Source: Nocardiopsis sinuspersici (lineage in GTDB: Bacteria; Actinomycetota; Actinomycetes; Streptosporangiales; Streptosporangiaceae). Taken from it: a stretch of 64,000 nt of DNA. Within the stretch, counting starts at the first letter, position 1. The number at the start of each line of letters is the position of its first letter. The DNA lies in NCBI GenBank assembly GCA_008638415.1, contig VWVT01000010.1, forward strand, positions 124,001 through 188,000, written 5' to 3'. Below the pieces are notes generated by a model. The model was not told the DNA's origin. It worked only from the letters and a program-made list of their open reading frames with translations, and did no database searches. Positions 17,800 through 26,107 of the stretch are shown here, one piece after another. A program made the translations under genes and the position numbers.

Positions 17800-19110
17800 T
17801 CAGTGCTGGACCGTCCTGTCGGAGGAGTCGTCGCCGTCATCGATGAACTCGAACTTCAGGTCCTCCACGCAGCGCTCGTACTTGGCGCGCAGCTCGGTGT
17901 CGTCCTCGGCGCCGATGGTGATCTTGGCGAGCTCGAAGCTGTAGCTGTCCTGGAAGGCCATGTCCGAGAGGCGCTCGCCCTGCTGGGGCACGATCTCGTC
18001 GACGCTCACGCCGTGCAGGGACTCCTCGACCTCGGCGACCTCCTCCGGGGTGGGCACGCGCACGGCGACGCCGTCGTCGAACCGGCGGTAGTACCACTCC
18101 GCGGCCACGTTGAACTCGCCCTTCATGTCGTCGGGCAGGCGCGGGTCCTGTCCGAGGGCCAGCCGGAGCATGCGCTCGTGGTTGGGGACTCCGTCCACCA
18201 GTTCGAAGAGCTTCGCGTGGGACTGGGAGTGGCGGGTGTTGACCTCCAGGAGGTTGAGGCCCTCCTCGACCGGGTCGTAGAAGAACTCGATGCTGAAGGT
18301 GGAGTTGTCCATCCCGGACTTCCTGATGACCTTGACGGCGACGTCGCGCATCTGCTGGACCACCTCGTCGGGAAGTTCGGAGGGGTACTGGTGGCGCAGG
18401 AACACCGGGCTGGCGGGGTAGTCGACCGAGTCGAGGGAGCCGTAGACCACGACCTCGCCCTTGTAGACGTAGCCCTCGACGGCGGCCTGCACGCCGTGCA
18501 TCGCGCCCTCGGCCAGGCAGGTGCGTCCGCCCACGGAGGCGATCTCCGGGGGCAGGTCCACCCGCTCCAGGATCTGCTCGAAGGGTCGGCCGATCATGTC
18601 GATGCCCTCGCGCATCTTGGCCACGGCGTCGTAGAAGCCCTCGTCGTCGTCTACGCGGAAGGCCAGCAGGGAGGAGGCCGACTTCACCGGCTTGAGCCAC
18701 ATCGGGTAGCCCGGGCTCTCCGGGGGCTTGACGTTCTCGTCGTTGAGGTCGACCAGGGCGAAGGGCGGGTGCTCGTCGATGACCTCGCTCTGTAGCAGCC
18801 TGCTCCAGTACTTGTGCTCGCACTTGACGAAGGACTCCAGCGATGCCGAGGGCAGGCCGCGGCTGGAGCACAGGATGGGGACGAGCAGGGTCACCGGGAA
18901 GTCCCAGAAACCGACGATCGCGTCGACGGAGCCGTCGAAGTCGTCCAGGATCTGCTCGGCCTTGGCAATCAGTGCGTTGATGTCCACCTCGCCGGCCTGG
19001 AGTTCGTCCAGGTCCAGCAGTTGGTGGAACCGGCATTGGCGGCCGGTCGGGGTCCTGCGCAGGATCTCCAGGTTGCGCTCGTCCAAACCGACCACGAACA
19101 CGTTCTTCAC
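17800..19110 (-). CDS. ATP-grasp domain ligase (carboxylate-amine/thiol ligase)
   Basis: 436 aa from a GTG at 19110; another GTG at 19122 is possible. After an N-terminal Rossmann-like domain (VKNVFVVGLDERNLEIL), the ATP-grasp core shows WLKPVKSASSLLAFRV (ATP lysine), ACxxG-type CLAEGAMHGVQAAVEGYVYKGEVVVYG and the metal-binding IEFFYDPVEEGLNLLEVNTRHSQSH. The family activates a carboxylate as acyl phosphate and couples it to an amine or thiol. Substrates are unknown. It is followed by a CocE-type hydrolase and preceded by a PLP decarboxylase and exporter, which suggests amide bond formation in a small pathway (inference). Confidence 0.85.
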   Translation of the reverse strand: MKNVFVVGLDERNLEILRRTPTGRQCRFHQLLDLDELQAGEVDINALIAKAEQILDDFDGSVDAIVGFWDFPVTLLVPILCSSRGLPSASLESFVKCEHKYWSRLLQSEVIDEHPPFALVDLNDENVKPPESPGYPMWLKPVKSASSLLAFRVDDDEGFYDAVAKMREGIDMIGRPFEQILERVDLPPEIASVGGRTCLAEGAMHGVQAAVEGYVYKGEVVVYGSLDSVDYPASPVFLRHQYPSELPDEVVQQMRDVAVKVIRKSGMDNSTFSIEFFYDPVEEGLNLLEVNTRHSQSHAKLFELVDGVPNHERMLRLALGQDPRLPDDMKGEFNVAAEWYYRRFDDGVAVRVPTPEEVAEVEESLHGVSVDEIVPQQGERLSDMAFQDSYSFELAKITIGAEDDTELRAKYERCVEDLKFEFIDDGDDSSDRTVQH

Positions 19111-19472
19111 AGTTACTTGCACCGCCTTGCCGTAATAGGACTGTGATCTTCTGGGGTGTACAGGTGCGACTACCCGTGTGCGTCGCGCCAAACCAGAAGT
19201 GTTCCGTCCCACACCGCGGAGGTACTGGTCAGAGCGGTGGCCTCGGCCGGGGAGCCCGCCCGACCTCGCCGAACCGCGTCGGAGCAGTCCCGCCGGACCC
19301 CGCCGGGGACGGTCCGCCGCCCCCGGGAACGGCCGCCCCCGGACGTGCGCCCGGCAGCGGCCGCCCGTGCCGACAGCCCGTGCCGACAGCCCGTGCCGAC
19401 AGCCCGTGTCGGCGGTCCGGGCCGTGCCGACCGCCCGGACCGCCGGCTCGAATGAGGAAGCGCTCCGGCGGC
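19111..19472. other. Intergenic region with 13-bp tandem repeats
   Basis: The 362 nt between the AKR stop and the ATP-grasp start presumably hold the promoter of the ligase-hydrolase operon near 19110-19200. The distal half is an extreme-GC stretch with CCCGTGCCGACAG repeated in tandem. I see no gene. Confidence 0.6.
19364..19415. repeat. Three and a half tandem copies of a 13-bp unit
   Basis: CCCGTGCCGACAG occurs three times exactly (19364-19402), then a degenerate fourth copy follows (19403-19415, CCCGTGTCGGCGG). Confidence 0.85.
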
Positions 19473-20468
19473 TCAGTCCACGCGGGCGTACCCGTCGATC
19501 TCGGCCAGCTCGTCCGCGTCGAACTCCAGGTTGCCAACCGCCGCCACACTGTCCTCCAACTGGGGGACGCTGCTCGCACCGATCACCGCGGAGGTCACCC
19601 GCTCGCCGCGCAGCACCCAGGCCAGCGCCATCTGGGCCAGCGACTGCCCGCGCCGCTCGGCGACGGCGTTGAGCGCGCGCACCCGTCGCAGCACCTCCTC
19701 GGTGATGCCCTCGGCGGTCAGGAACGGGCTGCTTCCGGCGGCCCTGGACCCCTCCGGAACGCCGTTGAGGTACCGGTCGGTCAGCAGCCCCTGCGACAGC
19801 GGCGAGTAGGCGATGGAGCCGGCGCCGACCTCGTCGAGTACGTCGAGCAGCCCGTCCTCCACCCACCGGTTGAACATCGAGTAGGAGGGCTGGTGGATGA
19901 GCATCGGCGTACCCAGGTCGCGCAGGATGGCCGCGGCCTGGCGGGTCTGTTCGGGGGAGTAGTTGGACACGCCCGCGTACAGGGCCTTGCCCTGGCGCAC
20001 CGCCGTGTCCAGCGCGCCCATGGACTCCTCCAGCGGGGTGTCGGGGTCGGGCCGGTGGTGGTAGAAGACGTCCACGTACTCCAGGCCCATGCGCTCCAGG
20101 CTCTGGTCCAGGCTCGCCAGCAGGTACTTGCGCGAGCCCCACTCGCCGTAGGGGCCGGGCCACATCAGGAACCCGGCCTTGGTCGAGACCACGATCTCGT
20201 CGCGGTAGGCGCGCAGGTCGCGGGCCATGACCCGGCCGAAGTTCTCCTCGGCCGACCCGGGCGGGGGACCGTAATTGTTGGCCAGGTCGAAGTGGGTCAC
20301 CCCCAGGTCGAACGCACGCAGGATGATGTCGCTCTGGACCTCGATACCGCGGTCGTGGCCGAAGTTGTGCCACAGGCCCAGGGACAGGGCGGGCAGGCGC
20401 AGGCCGTTGCGGCCGCACCTTCGGTAGGGCATCGTCTCGTACCGCGTCGGGGCGGCGACGTAGGTCAT
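19473..20468 (-). CDS. Aldo/keto reductase, YghZ/L-glyceraldehyde-3-phosphate reductase type
   Basis: 331 aa. MPYRRCGRNGLRLPALSLGLWHNFG near the N terminus is the hallmark of the YghZ (AKR14) branch. FDLANNYGPPPGSAEENFGR carries the catalytic Asp/Tyr, STKAGF the Lys, and YHHRPDPDTPLEES the His. These NADPH-dependent enzymes reduce small aldehydes such as methylglyoxal or glyceraldehyde-3-phosphate. It is complete, sits between the PLP decarboxylase and the ATP-grasp gene, and may be either a detoxifier or a pathway enzyme. Confidence 0.92.
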   Translation of the reverse strand: MTYVAAPTRYETMPYRRCGRNGLRLPALSLGLWHNFGHDRGIEVQSDIILRAFDLGVTHFDLANNYGPPPGSAEENFGRVMARDLRAYRDEIVVSTKAGFLMWPGPYGEWGSRKYLLASLDQSLERMGLEYVDVFYHHRPDPDTPLEESMGALDTAVRQGKALYAGVSNYSPEQTRQAAAILRDLGTPMLIHQPSYSMFNRWVEDGLLDVLDEVGAGSIAYSPLSQGLLTDRYLNGVPEGSRAAGSSPFLTAEGITEEVLRRVRALNAVAERRGQSLAQMALAWVLRGERVTSAVIGASSVPQLEDSVAAVGNLEFDADELAEIDGYARVD

Positions 20469-20612
20469 GTGTCCTTCTCTCTCCTGTGGCTGTGCGCTCG
20501 TCGGAGCGCGGACGGGGCGCTTCCCCGCCGGGGTCCGTGCGTCGGCCGAAGCCGCGCGGTCGCAGTATCCCGTGGAACCGGTCCCCGCGGTGAACGGCGT
20601 GCGAGGGACCCG

Positions 20613-22058
20613 TCAGCCGGCGGCGCCCGGCCGGTCGGCGTGCGGAGAGTGCAGCGCGGAGAGGAAGCGCAGCAGCAGGGCCTCGCGCAGCGGGGGTTCG
20701 AGGCCGTCCAGCACCGTGTTGACCACCGCCGTCCCCGAACCTCCGGGGGCCGCCAGGTCCACCCCCACCGAGGCCAGCAGCTCCACGAACTCCCGGTCCT
20801 CCAGGGCGGACAGGTCCAGGGCGGAGACCGCCTCGGCCAGGCCCTCGGGTACCGGCGGGCGCACTCCCCTGACCGCCGCGACCGCTCCGGCGAGCACCTC
20901 CAGCAACGCGTCCACCCCGGCCAGGGACACCCCGGTCAGGGTCAGGTGCAGGTTGGCGGGGATCCCCGCGTAGGACAGTTGCGGCTGCAGGAACCAGCCC
21001 GACTCCGCCACCTCGTCGGCGAGCACGAACACGTCCACCTCGTCCGAGGCCAGCGCCACCAGCGGCGCGTCCGGATCGCCCAGTACCCGCAGTCCGGGGA
21101 TCCCCGCCACGCCCTCGCGCAGGCGGCGCGCCGCGTCCATCGCCTCCCGGGCCAGCTCCCGGTATCCCGAGGCGCCCAGCGCGTTCAGGGTGGCCCAGGC
21201 CCCGGCCAGGGGCCCGGCGCCCTTGCTGCTCTGCACGGTGGAGTTGATGACCGTGTAGCCGGGCCAGTCGGCGCCGGCGTAGTAGGCGCCCCTGCGCAGC
21301 CGCCCGTCGGCGAACAGCACCACCGAGGCGCCCTTGGGCGTGTACCCGTACTTGTGCAGGTCGCAGGAGAGCGACGTGACCCCGGGAACGGACAGGTCGA
21401 ACGGGGGCACCGTGCCCTTCTCCAGCCACGGCAGTATCCAGCCGCCCACGCAGGCGTCCACGTGGCAGAGCACGCCCCGCCCGGCGGCCAGCGCGGCGAT
21501 CTCCGCCACCGGGTCGACCACGCCGTGCGGGTAGGACGGCGCCGACGCCACCACCATCACGGTGCGCGGTGTGAGGGCTTCGGCCACGGCCCCGGGGGTC
21601 GCCCGCAGGCTCTCGGGGTCCACCGGGACGGTCACCGGGTCCAGTCCCAGGTAGTGGCAGGCCTTGCGGAACGCCGGGTGCGCGGTCACGGGGAGGACGA
21701 CCTCGCCGCGTCCCCGGACGGGGCGGGTGTCGCGGGCGGCCTTGACCGCCAGCATGATCGACTCGGTGCCGCCGCTGGTGAAGATCCCGGGTGTGGACGC
21801 GTCGCCGCCCAGGACGGAGGCGACCGCGCCCACCACCCGTCGCTCCAGGGCCACGGTGCTGGGGAAGGCCGTGGGGTCCAGGCCGTTGACCTCGACCATC
21901 TCCATGTACGCGCGGTGCCCGGCCTCGCGCACCCCCGGTCGGCCCGGGTCGTACACGTAGGCGGCCACCCGCCCCTCGCGCACGGGCAGGTCGCCCTCCC
22001 GGAGGCGGGAGAGTTCGGCGAGCAGGTCGTCGGTGGAGCGTCCGGACTCAGGTAGCAC
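20613..22058 (-). CDS. PLP-dependent decarboxylase, sphingosine-1-phosphate-lyase-like
   Basis: 481 aa. Group II decarboxylase/S1P-lyase features are FTSGGTESIMLAVKAAR, CHVDACVGGWILPW and the PLP lysine in LSCDLHKYGYTPKGAS, then NSTVQSSKGAGPLAGAW. The start codon overlaps the MFS gene by 11 nt, indicating translational coupling. Family members decarboxylate amino acids or cleave phospho-amino-alcohols; the S1P-lyase-like resemblance is clear in HKYGYTPKG. The physiological substrate here is unknown. Because an exporter is coupled, a decarboxylated amine product that is pumped out is plausible (inference). Confidence 0.88.
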   Translation of the reverse strand: MLPESGRSTDDLLAELSRLREGDLPVREGRVAAYVYDPGRPGVREAGHRAYMEMVEVNGLDPTAFPSTVALERRVVGAVASVLGGDASTPGIFTSGGTESIMLAVKAARDTRPVRGRGEVVLPVTAHPAFRKACHYLGLDPVTVPVDPESLRATPGAVAEALTPRTVMVVASAPSYPHGVVDPVAEIAALAAGRGVLCHVDACVGGWILPWLEKGTVPPFDLSVPGVTSLSCDLHKYGYTPKGASVVLFADGRLRRGAYYAGADWPGYTVINSTVQSSKGAGPLAGAWATLNALGASGYRELAREAMDAARRLREGVAGIPGLRVLGDPDAPLVALASDEVDVFVLADEVAESGWFLQPQLSYAGIPANLHLTLTGVSLAGVDALLEVLAGAVAAVRGVRPPVPEGLAEAVSALDLSALEDREFVELLASVGVDLAAPGGSGTAVVNTVLDGLEPPLREALLLRFLSALHSPHADRPGAAG

Positions 22059-23445
22059 TGCGGTCTCCGGGGTCGGTGTCGGGCTCGTGGCCGGGTTCGG
22101 TCTCGGGGGCGGGGCCGGTGCGTCCGAGGGGGTGGTCGCCCGGGTTCCCCCGTCGGAAGGCGAGCAGCGGCGGCAGGCTCGCCAGGAACAGCGCGGCGGG
22201 CAGCAGGGTGAAGCCCGCTCCGATGCCGGCCAGGGCGCCGGCGGGCTGGGCCACCGCCACCGACGCCTCGGCGGAGCGGAACGCCGTCAGGCCCAGCACC
22301 GCCGCGAACAGCCCCGGTCCCAGGGCCATCGCGCCGGTCTCCAGGCCCGTCCACATCCCGGTGAACGTGCCCGCCTGGGCCTGTCCGCTGCGCCCGGCGT
22401 CCTCGCGCACGGTCTCGGGGAGCAGGGACAGCGGCAGCAGTTGCAGGCCGGCGTAGCACAGGCCCACCAGGCCGGTCGCCGCCAGCACGGGCACGGCCCG
22501 CTCGCTCAGCACCGCGGGGAGGAGCAGCAGGGCCGAGGCGGTCATGGCGGCCACCGCCGCCAGGTAGCAGCGCACCGTGCCGAACCGGCGGGCGGCGGCG
22601 GACCAGGCGGGGACCGCCACCAGGCTGGGGCCGACCACGCACACGAACATGGCCGAGGTCAGCCCGTAGTCGTCCAGGCGGTAGGCGGCCACGTACGGGG
22701 CGGCGGCGAGCATCACCGACACCGCCAGGGCCTGGAGGGCGAAGGCCAGGGCCAGGCGGAAGAACGCCTTGTTGCCGCGCGCGGCGCGCAGGGCCGCCAC
22801 GGGTCCGAGCGTGCGCGGGCCGGGACGGCCGATGATCCACCGGGTGCCGGCGGTGGAGGCCGCCAGCGCAGCGCCCAGCACCAGGCCGATGGCCGCGCCC
22901 ATCACCAGGTGGCCGGCGCGCCCGCCCCCGGCCGACTCCACCACGGCGGGCGCGAGGCCGCCCGCCGCCAGGACGCCCAGGGTCAGGCACACCACCCGCC
23001 ACGACATGGCGCGGGCGCGCTGGTCGCGGCGCGGGGAGATCTCCGCGGGCAGGGCGACGTAGGGGACCTGGAACAGGTTGAACGCCGTGGTGGCCAGCGT
23101 GAACGCGCATCCCACCCACACCGCCGACCACACGGGGGCCAGCGCGGGCGCGGCGAACATGGCGGCGAACAGCACCGGCAGGGTGAGCGCTCCGGTGAGC
23201 ATGAGCCGGGTCCGGTGGCCGGTGCGCACGGCCTCGCGGTCGCTGGCCACTCCGATCACGGGGTCGACCAGCATGTCCCAGACCTTGGGCAGGACCAGCA
23301 CCAGCCCGGCGAGCCCGGCGGCGACGCCCAGGACGTCGGTGAGGTAGTAGAGCAGCAGCAGGCCGGGCAGGGCGGAGAAGACGCCGGTGCCCACCGAGCC
23401 CACCCCGTACCCCAGGAGCCGGGTACGCGGCAGCGGCGGGGTCAC
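22048..23445 (-). CDS. MFS transporter, glycoside-pentoside-hexuronide (MelB/GPH) type
   Basis: 465 aa with about 12 hydrophobic segments. The GPH pattern is VLVLPKVWDMLVDPVIGVASDR and RTGHRTRLML near the N terminus, NLFQVPYVALPAEISPRRDQR in the middle and QLLPLSLLPETVREDAGRSGQAQAG in the C-terminal half. A disordered acidic tail extends past the last helix. GPH carriers move sugars with cations; eukaryotic relatives of the same family (MFSD2) carry lysolipids. It is the first gene of the leftward run and is coupled to the PLP decarboxylase, so it may export or import that enzyme's substrate or product. Confidence 0.9.
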   Translation of the reverse strand: MTPPLPRTRLLGYGVGSVGTGVFSALPGLLLLYYLTDVLGVAAGLAGLVLVLPKVWDMLVDPVIGVASDREAVRTGHRTRLMLTGALTLPVLFAAMFAAPALAPVWSAVWVGCAFTLATTAFNLFQVPYVALPAEISPRRDQRARAMSWRVVCLTLGVLAAGGLAPAVVESAGGGRAGHLVMGAAIGLVLGAALAASTAGTRWIIGRPGPRTLGPVAALRAARGNKAFFRLALAFALQALAVSVMLAAAPYVAAYRLDDYGLTSAMFVCVVGPSLVAVPAWSAAARRFGTVRCYLAAVAAMTASALLLLPAVLSERAVPVLAATGLVGLCYAGLQLLPLSLLPETVREDAGRSGQAQAGTFTGMWTGLETGAMALGPGLFAAVLGLTAFRSAEASVAVAQPAGALAGIGAGFTLLPAALFLASLPPLLAFRRGNPGDHPLGRTGPAPETEPGHEPDTDPGDRSAT

Positions 23446-23643
23446 GGCAGGACCCGTGCGGGGCGGGGGACGGCTGCGGGGGGAGAGGGGGTGGTGGGGG
23501 AGGGGCCGTGGCGCCCGGCGAAGGCGCGCCCGGCGTACGGGGGGAGGGCCACGCGCCGACGTTACTCCCGCGGGGCGGGAGCATCAACGGCGCGCCCGTC
23601 GCCGACCGGCCCCGGACCGTCACCAAAGCCCGTTTCACCTGCT

Positions 23644-23667
23644 GTTTCGCGCCCGGCCTCACGGGTA
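23644..23667 (+). promoter_or_regulatory. SigB-like promoter
   Basis: GTTT-N15-GGGTAG matches the alternative sigma factor SigB/SigF-type consensus of actinomycetes, 52 nt before the DUF8129-like gene. Confidence 0.6.
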
Positions 23668-23718
23668 GCTGTGCCCCTACACCCCACCGTCGTACGGAGC
23701 AGCAGGGAGGGAACGTCG

Positions 23719-24060
23719 ATGCACGAGACCACACCTCCGATCGAGGGCTATGAGGGACTTCCGGTCGGGACGCTCCAGCACCGCGTCCGCTCGCTCGACA
23801 CCGAGCAGATGCGCCGGCTGGTCGACTACGAGGAGAGCCACGCCAACCGCGCCGGGGTCCTGGAGATCCTGCGCCACCGGCTCCACGACCTGGAGGAGGG
23901 CGCCGAGCCCTCCGGGGGCGCACAGGACTTCCAACCCGAGCGTCCCGGTCCGCCGGCCGGCGGCTCACCGGTGAGCGCGGACACCGCGGCCCCCGCGTCG
24001 AGTCCGCCGCCGCACGGCGTTCCCAACCAGCCCGCCAAACCCAAGGGCGACCAACAATGA
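23719..24060 (+). CDS. Small DUF8129-like protein
   Basis: 113 aa, ATG at 23719 after GGGAGGGAA; the long open frame upstream is an antisense shadow of the MFS gene. The N-terminal 60 residues (YEGLPVGTLQHRVRSLDTEQMRRLVDYEESHANRAGVLEILRHRL) form a short helical domain that I recognise as the actinobacterial DUF8129 type. The tail is Pro/Gly/Ser-rich and disordered. Function unknown; a SigB-like promoter upstream suggests stress induction (inference). Confidence 0.8.
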   Translation: MHETTPPIEGYEGLPVGTLQHRVRSLDTEQMRRLVDYEESHANRAGVLEILRHRLHDLEEGAEPSGGAQDFQPERPGPPAGGSPVSADTAAPASSPPPHGVPNQPAKPKGDQQ

Positions 24061-24202
24061 GGCGGCCCGCCCCGCCCCGCGGGGCGGGAGGCCGTGTCCG
24101 CCGCGGTACCCCGTGCGCGTGACGCTGAGGGAGTCCGTTCACGACGGGGCTCCTCCCCGCACCGCCACGGTGCCGCGGCGACGCCAGAAGGGGGGAAGCA
24201 CC

Positions 24203-24607
24203 ATGCAGCACGACACCTTCATCGGACAGGTCCAGGCACGTGCCCGCCTGGACAGCCGCGGCGCCGCGGAGGAGGCCACGAGGGCCACGCTGGAGACCCT
24301 CGCCGAGCGGGTCGACCCCGGCCTGGGCGAGGACCTCGCCGCGCAGCTGCCGCGTGAGATCGGGGAGAACATGCGCCGGGTGACCCGTCAGACGGAGCAG
24401 GGCCCCGGCGCCGAGGGCTTCGACCAGCAGGAGTTCCTCAGCAGGGTGGCGCAGCGGGCGCACAGCGAGCCGACGGCGGCCGCCCACAGCGCCCACGCCG
24501 TGTTCGACGTGCTCGACGAGGCCACCACCGGGGGAGTCATGGACAAGGTCCGCCAGGCCCTGCCCGAGGACCTGCGGCGGCTCACCCTCCAGGACAGCCG
24601 GGGCTGA
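24203..24607 (+). CDS. DUF2267 protein
   Basis: 134 aa from the ATG at 24203, preceded by AAGGGGGGA; the upstream in-frame start at 24113 lacks a ribosome site. The DUF2267 pattern is HDTFIGQVQARARLDSRGAAEEATRATLETLAERVDPGLGEDLAAQLP, repeated in a second half (QEFLSRVAQRA ... HSAHAVFDVLDEATTGGVMDKVRQALPEDLRRL). The family is all-helical, common in actinobacteria near stress proteins, and has no known activity. The gene lies 142 nt after the DUF8129-like gene. Confidence 0.88.
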   Translation: MQHDTFIGQVQARARLDSRGAAEEATRATLETLAERVDPGLGEDLAAQLPREIGENMRRVTRQTEQGPGAEGFDQQEFLSRVAQRAHSEPTAAAHSAHAVFDVLDEATTGGVMDKVRQALPEDLRRLTLQDSRG

Positions 24608-24736
24608 AGGCCCCCGGGACCGCGGCCCCGGCGCGGGACCGGGATTGGAGAGGTGCCCCCGGGGCGCGTACACGCACCCGGGGGCACCCCGACCGTGACG
24701 GCGGGGTCTGGATCAGTCCATGTGCTGCCATGTCCG

Positions 24737-24761
24737 GTTTTCGGCTCGTTCACCTCGGGTA
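24737..24761 (+). promoter_or_regulatory. SigB-like promoter
   Basis: GTTT-N16-GGGTAG upstream of the SDR gene, nearly the same as the site at 23644-23667. Confidence 0.6.
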
Positions 24762-24874
24762 GCCGTACCCCCACACATCCCTCCTGGACCGTTTTCTCGA
24801 CGAACAGGGAGTGACATGGTGGTGGCACCCAACGCGCGCCGGGCCCTCGGCCACGACGGACGGAGCAGCCGGTG

Positions 24875-26044
24875 ATGCGAGGCAAGGCGACTCTGGCCCT
24901 GACCGCCGCGGGCTGGGCGGTGTCCAGACTGCGGGGCAGGAACGAGCCCGAACCCGTGCGCGGCCGTCGCGGCGGCACGGTCTCCTACGCCGTGGCCGGC
25001 GCCGCCCTGGGCGTCGGTACCGCGGCGCTGTGCGGGCCCCGGCGCGTCACCCGGCTGCCCGGCAAGGTCGCGCTGATCACCGGCGGCTCCCGCGGGCTCG
25101 GACTCCAGTTGGCCCGCGAGTTCGGTTCGCGCGGTGCGTCCGTCGTGGTCTGCGCGCGCGACCGGGACGAGCTCGACCGTGCGCTGACCGACCTGGAGGG
25201 CAGGGGCGTGCGCGCGCACGGCGTCCAGTGCGACATCCGCGACCTCGACCAGGCCGAGAGCCTGGTGGAGGAGGCCGCCGCGGCCTTCGGCCGCCTGGAC
25301 TTCGTCGTCAACAACGCCGGCATCATCCAGGTCGGACCGCAGGAGACGCTCTCCGAGAGCCGCTTCCGCGACGCCATGGAGACGATGTTCTGGGCGCCGC
25401 TGCGCATCTCACGGACCGCGCTCGGCCCGCTGGGCGAGACGGGCGGCTCCCTGGTCAACATCACCTCCATCGGCGGCCACCTGAGCGTGCCGCACCTGCT
25501 GCCCTACTCCTGCGCCAAGTTCGCCGAGGTCGGGCTGTCGGAGGGGCTGGGCGCCGAGGTCGCGAGCCGGGGCGTGCGGGTCACCACCGTGGTCCCGGGG
25601 CTGATGCGCACCGGCTCCCACAAGGCCGCGATGTTCTCGGGCAGGTCCGAACGCGAGTACACCTGGTTCTCCCTGGGGGCCGGACTGCCCCTGGTCTCGG
25701 TCAACGCCGAGCGCGCGGCACGCAGGATCGTGGAGTCCGCCGCCCGGGGGCACAGCTACCTCGTGCTCACGCCGCTGGCCAGGATGGTCATCATCACCCG
25801 GGGACTGTGCCCCTCCCTCGTCCAGGGCGTGACGCGCGTCATGAACAGGGTGCTGCCCGAACCGTCCGAGCACGCGGAGGAGCGGACCGGGGGAGAGGTG
25901 GACGACGAGGCCGTCAACCGCGCGCTGAAACTGCCCACGGCACTCAACGAGGGCGCCGGCCAACGCCTCAACCAGGGGCCCGGCGGCGAGGGGCCGCCCA
26001 GACAGGAGCCCCGTGGCGAGGGGCCGGAAGCGCCGGGCCGGTGA
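24875..26044 (+). CDS. Short-chain dehydrogenase/reductase with N-terminal membrane segment
   Basis: 389 aa from the ATG at 24875; a GTG one codon upstream is equivalent. An N-terminal hydrophobic segment (about residues 36-55, VSYAVAGAALGVGTAALCG) may anchor it. The SDR core follows: TGGSRGLGLQLAREF, NNAG in VVNNAGIIQVG, the catalytic Ser in NITSIGG and YSCAK. A C-terminal region after residue 240 (LTPLARMVIITRGLCPSLVQG) may also touch the membrane, and the last 50 residues are polar. The substrate is unknown. A SigB-like promoter suggests a stress-response oxidoreductase. Confidence 0.87.
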   Translation: MRGKATLALTAAGWAVSRLRGRNEPEPVRGRRGGTVSYAVAGAALGVGTAALCGPRRVTRLPGKVALITGGSRGLGLQLAREFGSRGASVVVCARDRDELDRALTDLEGRGVRAHGVQCDIRDLDQAESLVEEAAAAFGRLDFVVNNAGIIQVGPQETLSESRFRDAMETMFWAPLRISRTALGPLGETGGSLVNITSIGGHLSVPHLLPYSCAKFAEVGLSEGLGAEVASRGVRVTTVVPGLMRTGSHKAAMFSGRSEREYTWFSLGAGLPLVSVNAERAARRIVESAARGHSYLVLTPLARMVIITRGLCPSLVQGVTRVMNRVLPEPSEHAEERTGGEVDDEAVNRALKLPTALNEGAGQRLNQGPGGEGPPRQEPRGEGPEAPGR

Positions 26045-26107
26045 TCGGCGCGAGGCGGGGGAGACGGCGGTGAGAGCACGGAGACAGCGGCGATCGGGGG
26101 TTGCGAC

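Noticed and set aside
17800..21429. A single open frame of 1209 codons on the minus strand
   Set aside because: It runs through the AKR gene and part of the decarboxylase in a different frame. Only its C-terminal 436 residues have family motifs (ATP-grasp); the rest is Arg/Gly/Pro-rich shadow translation.
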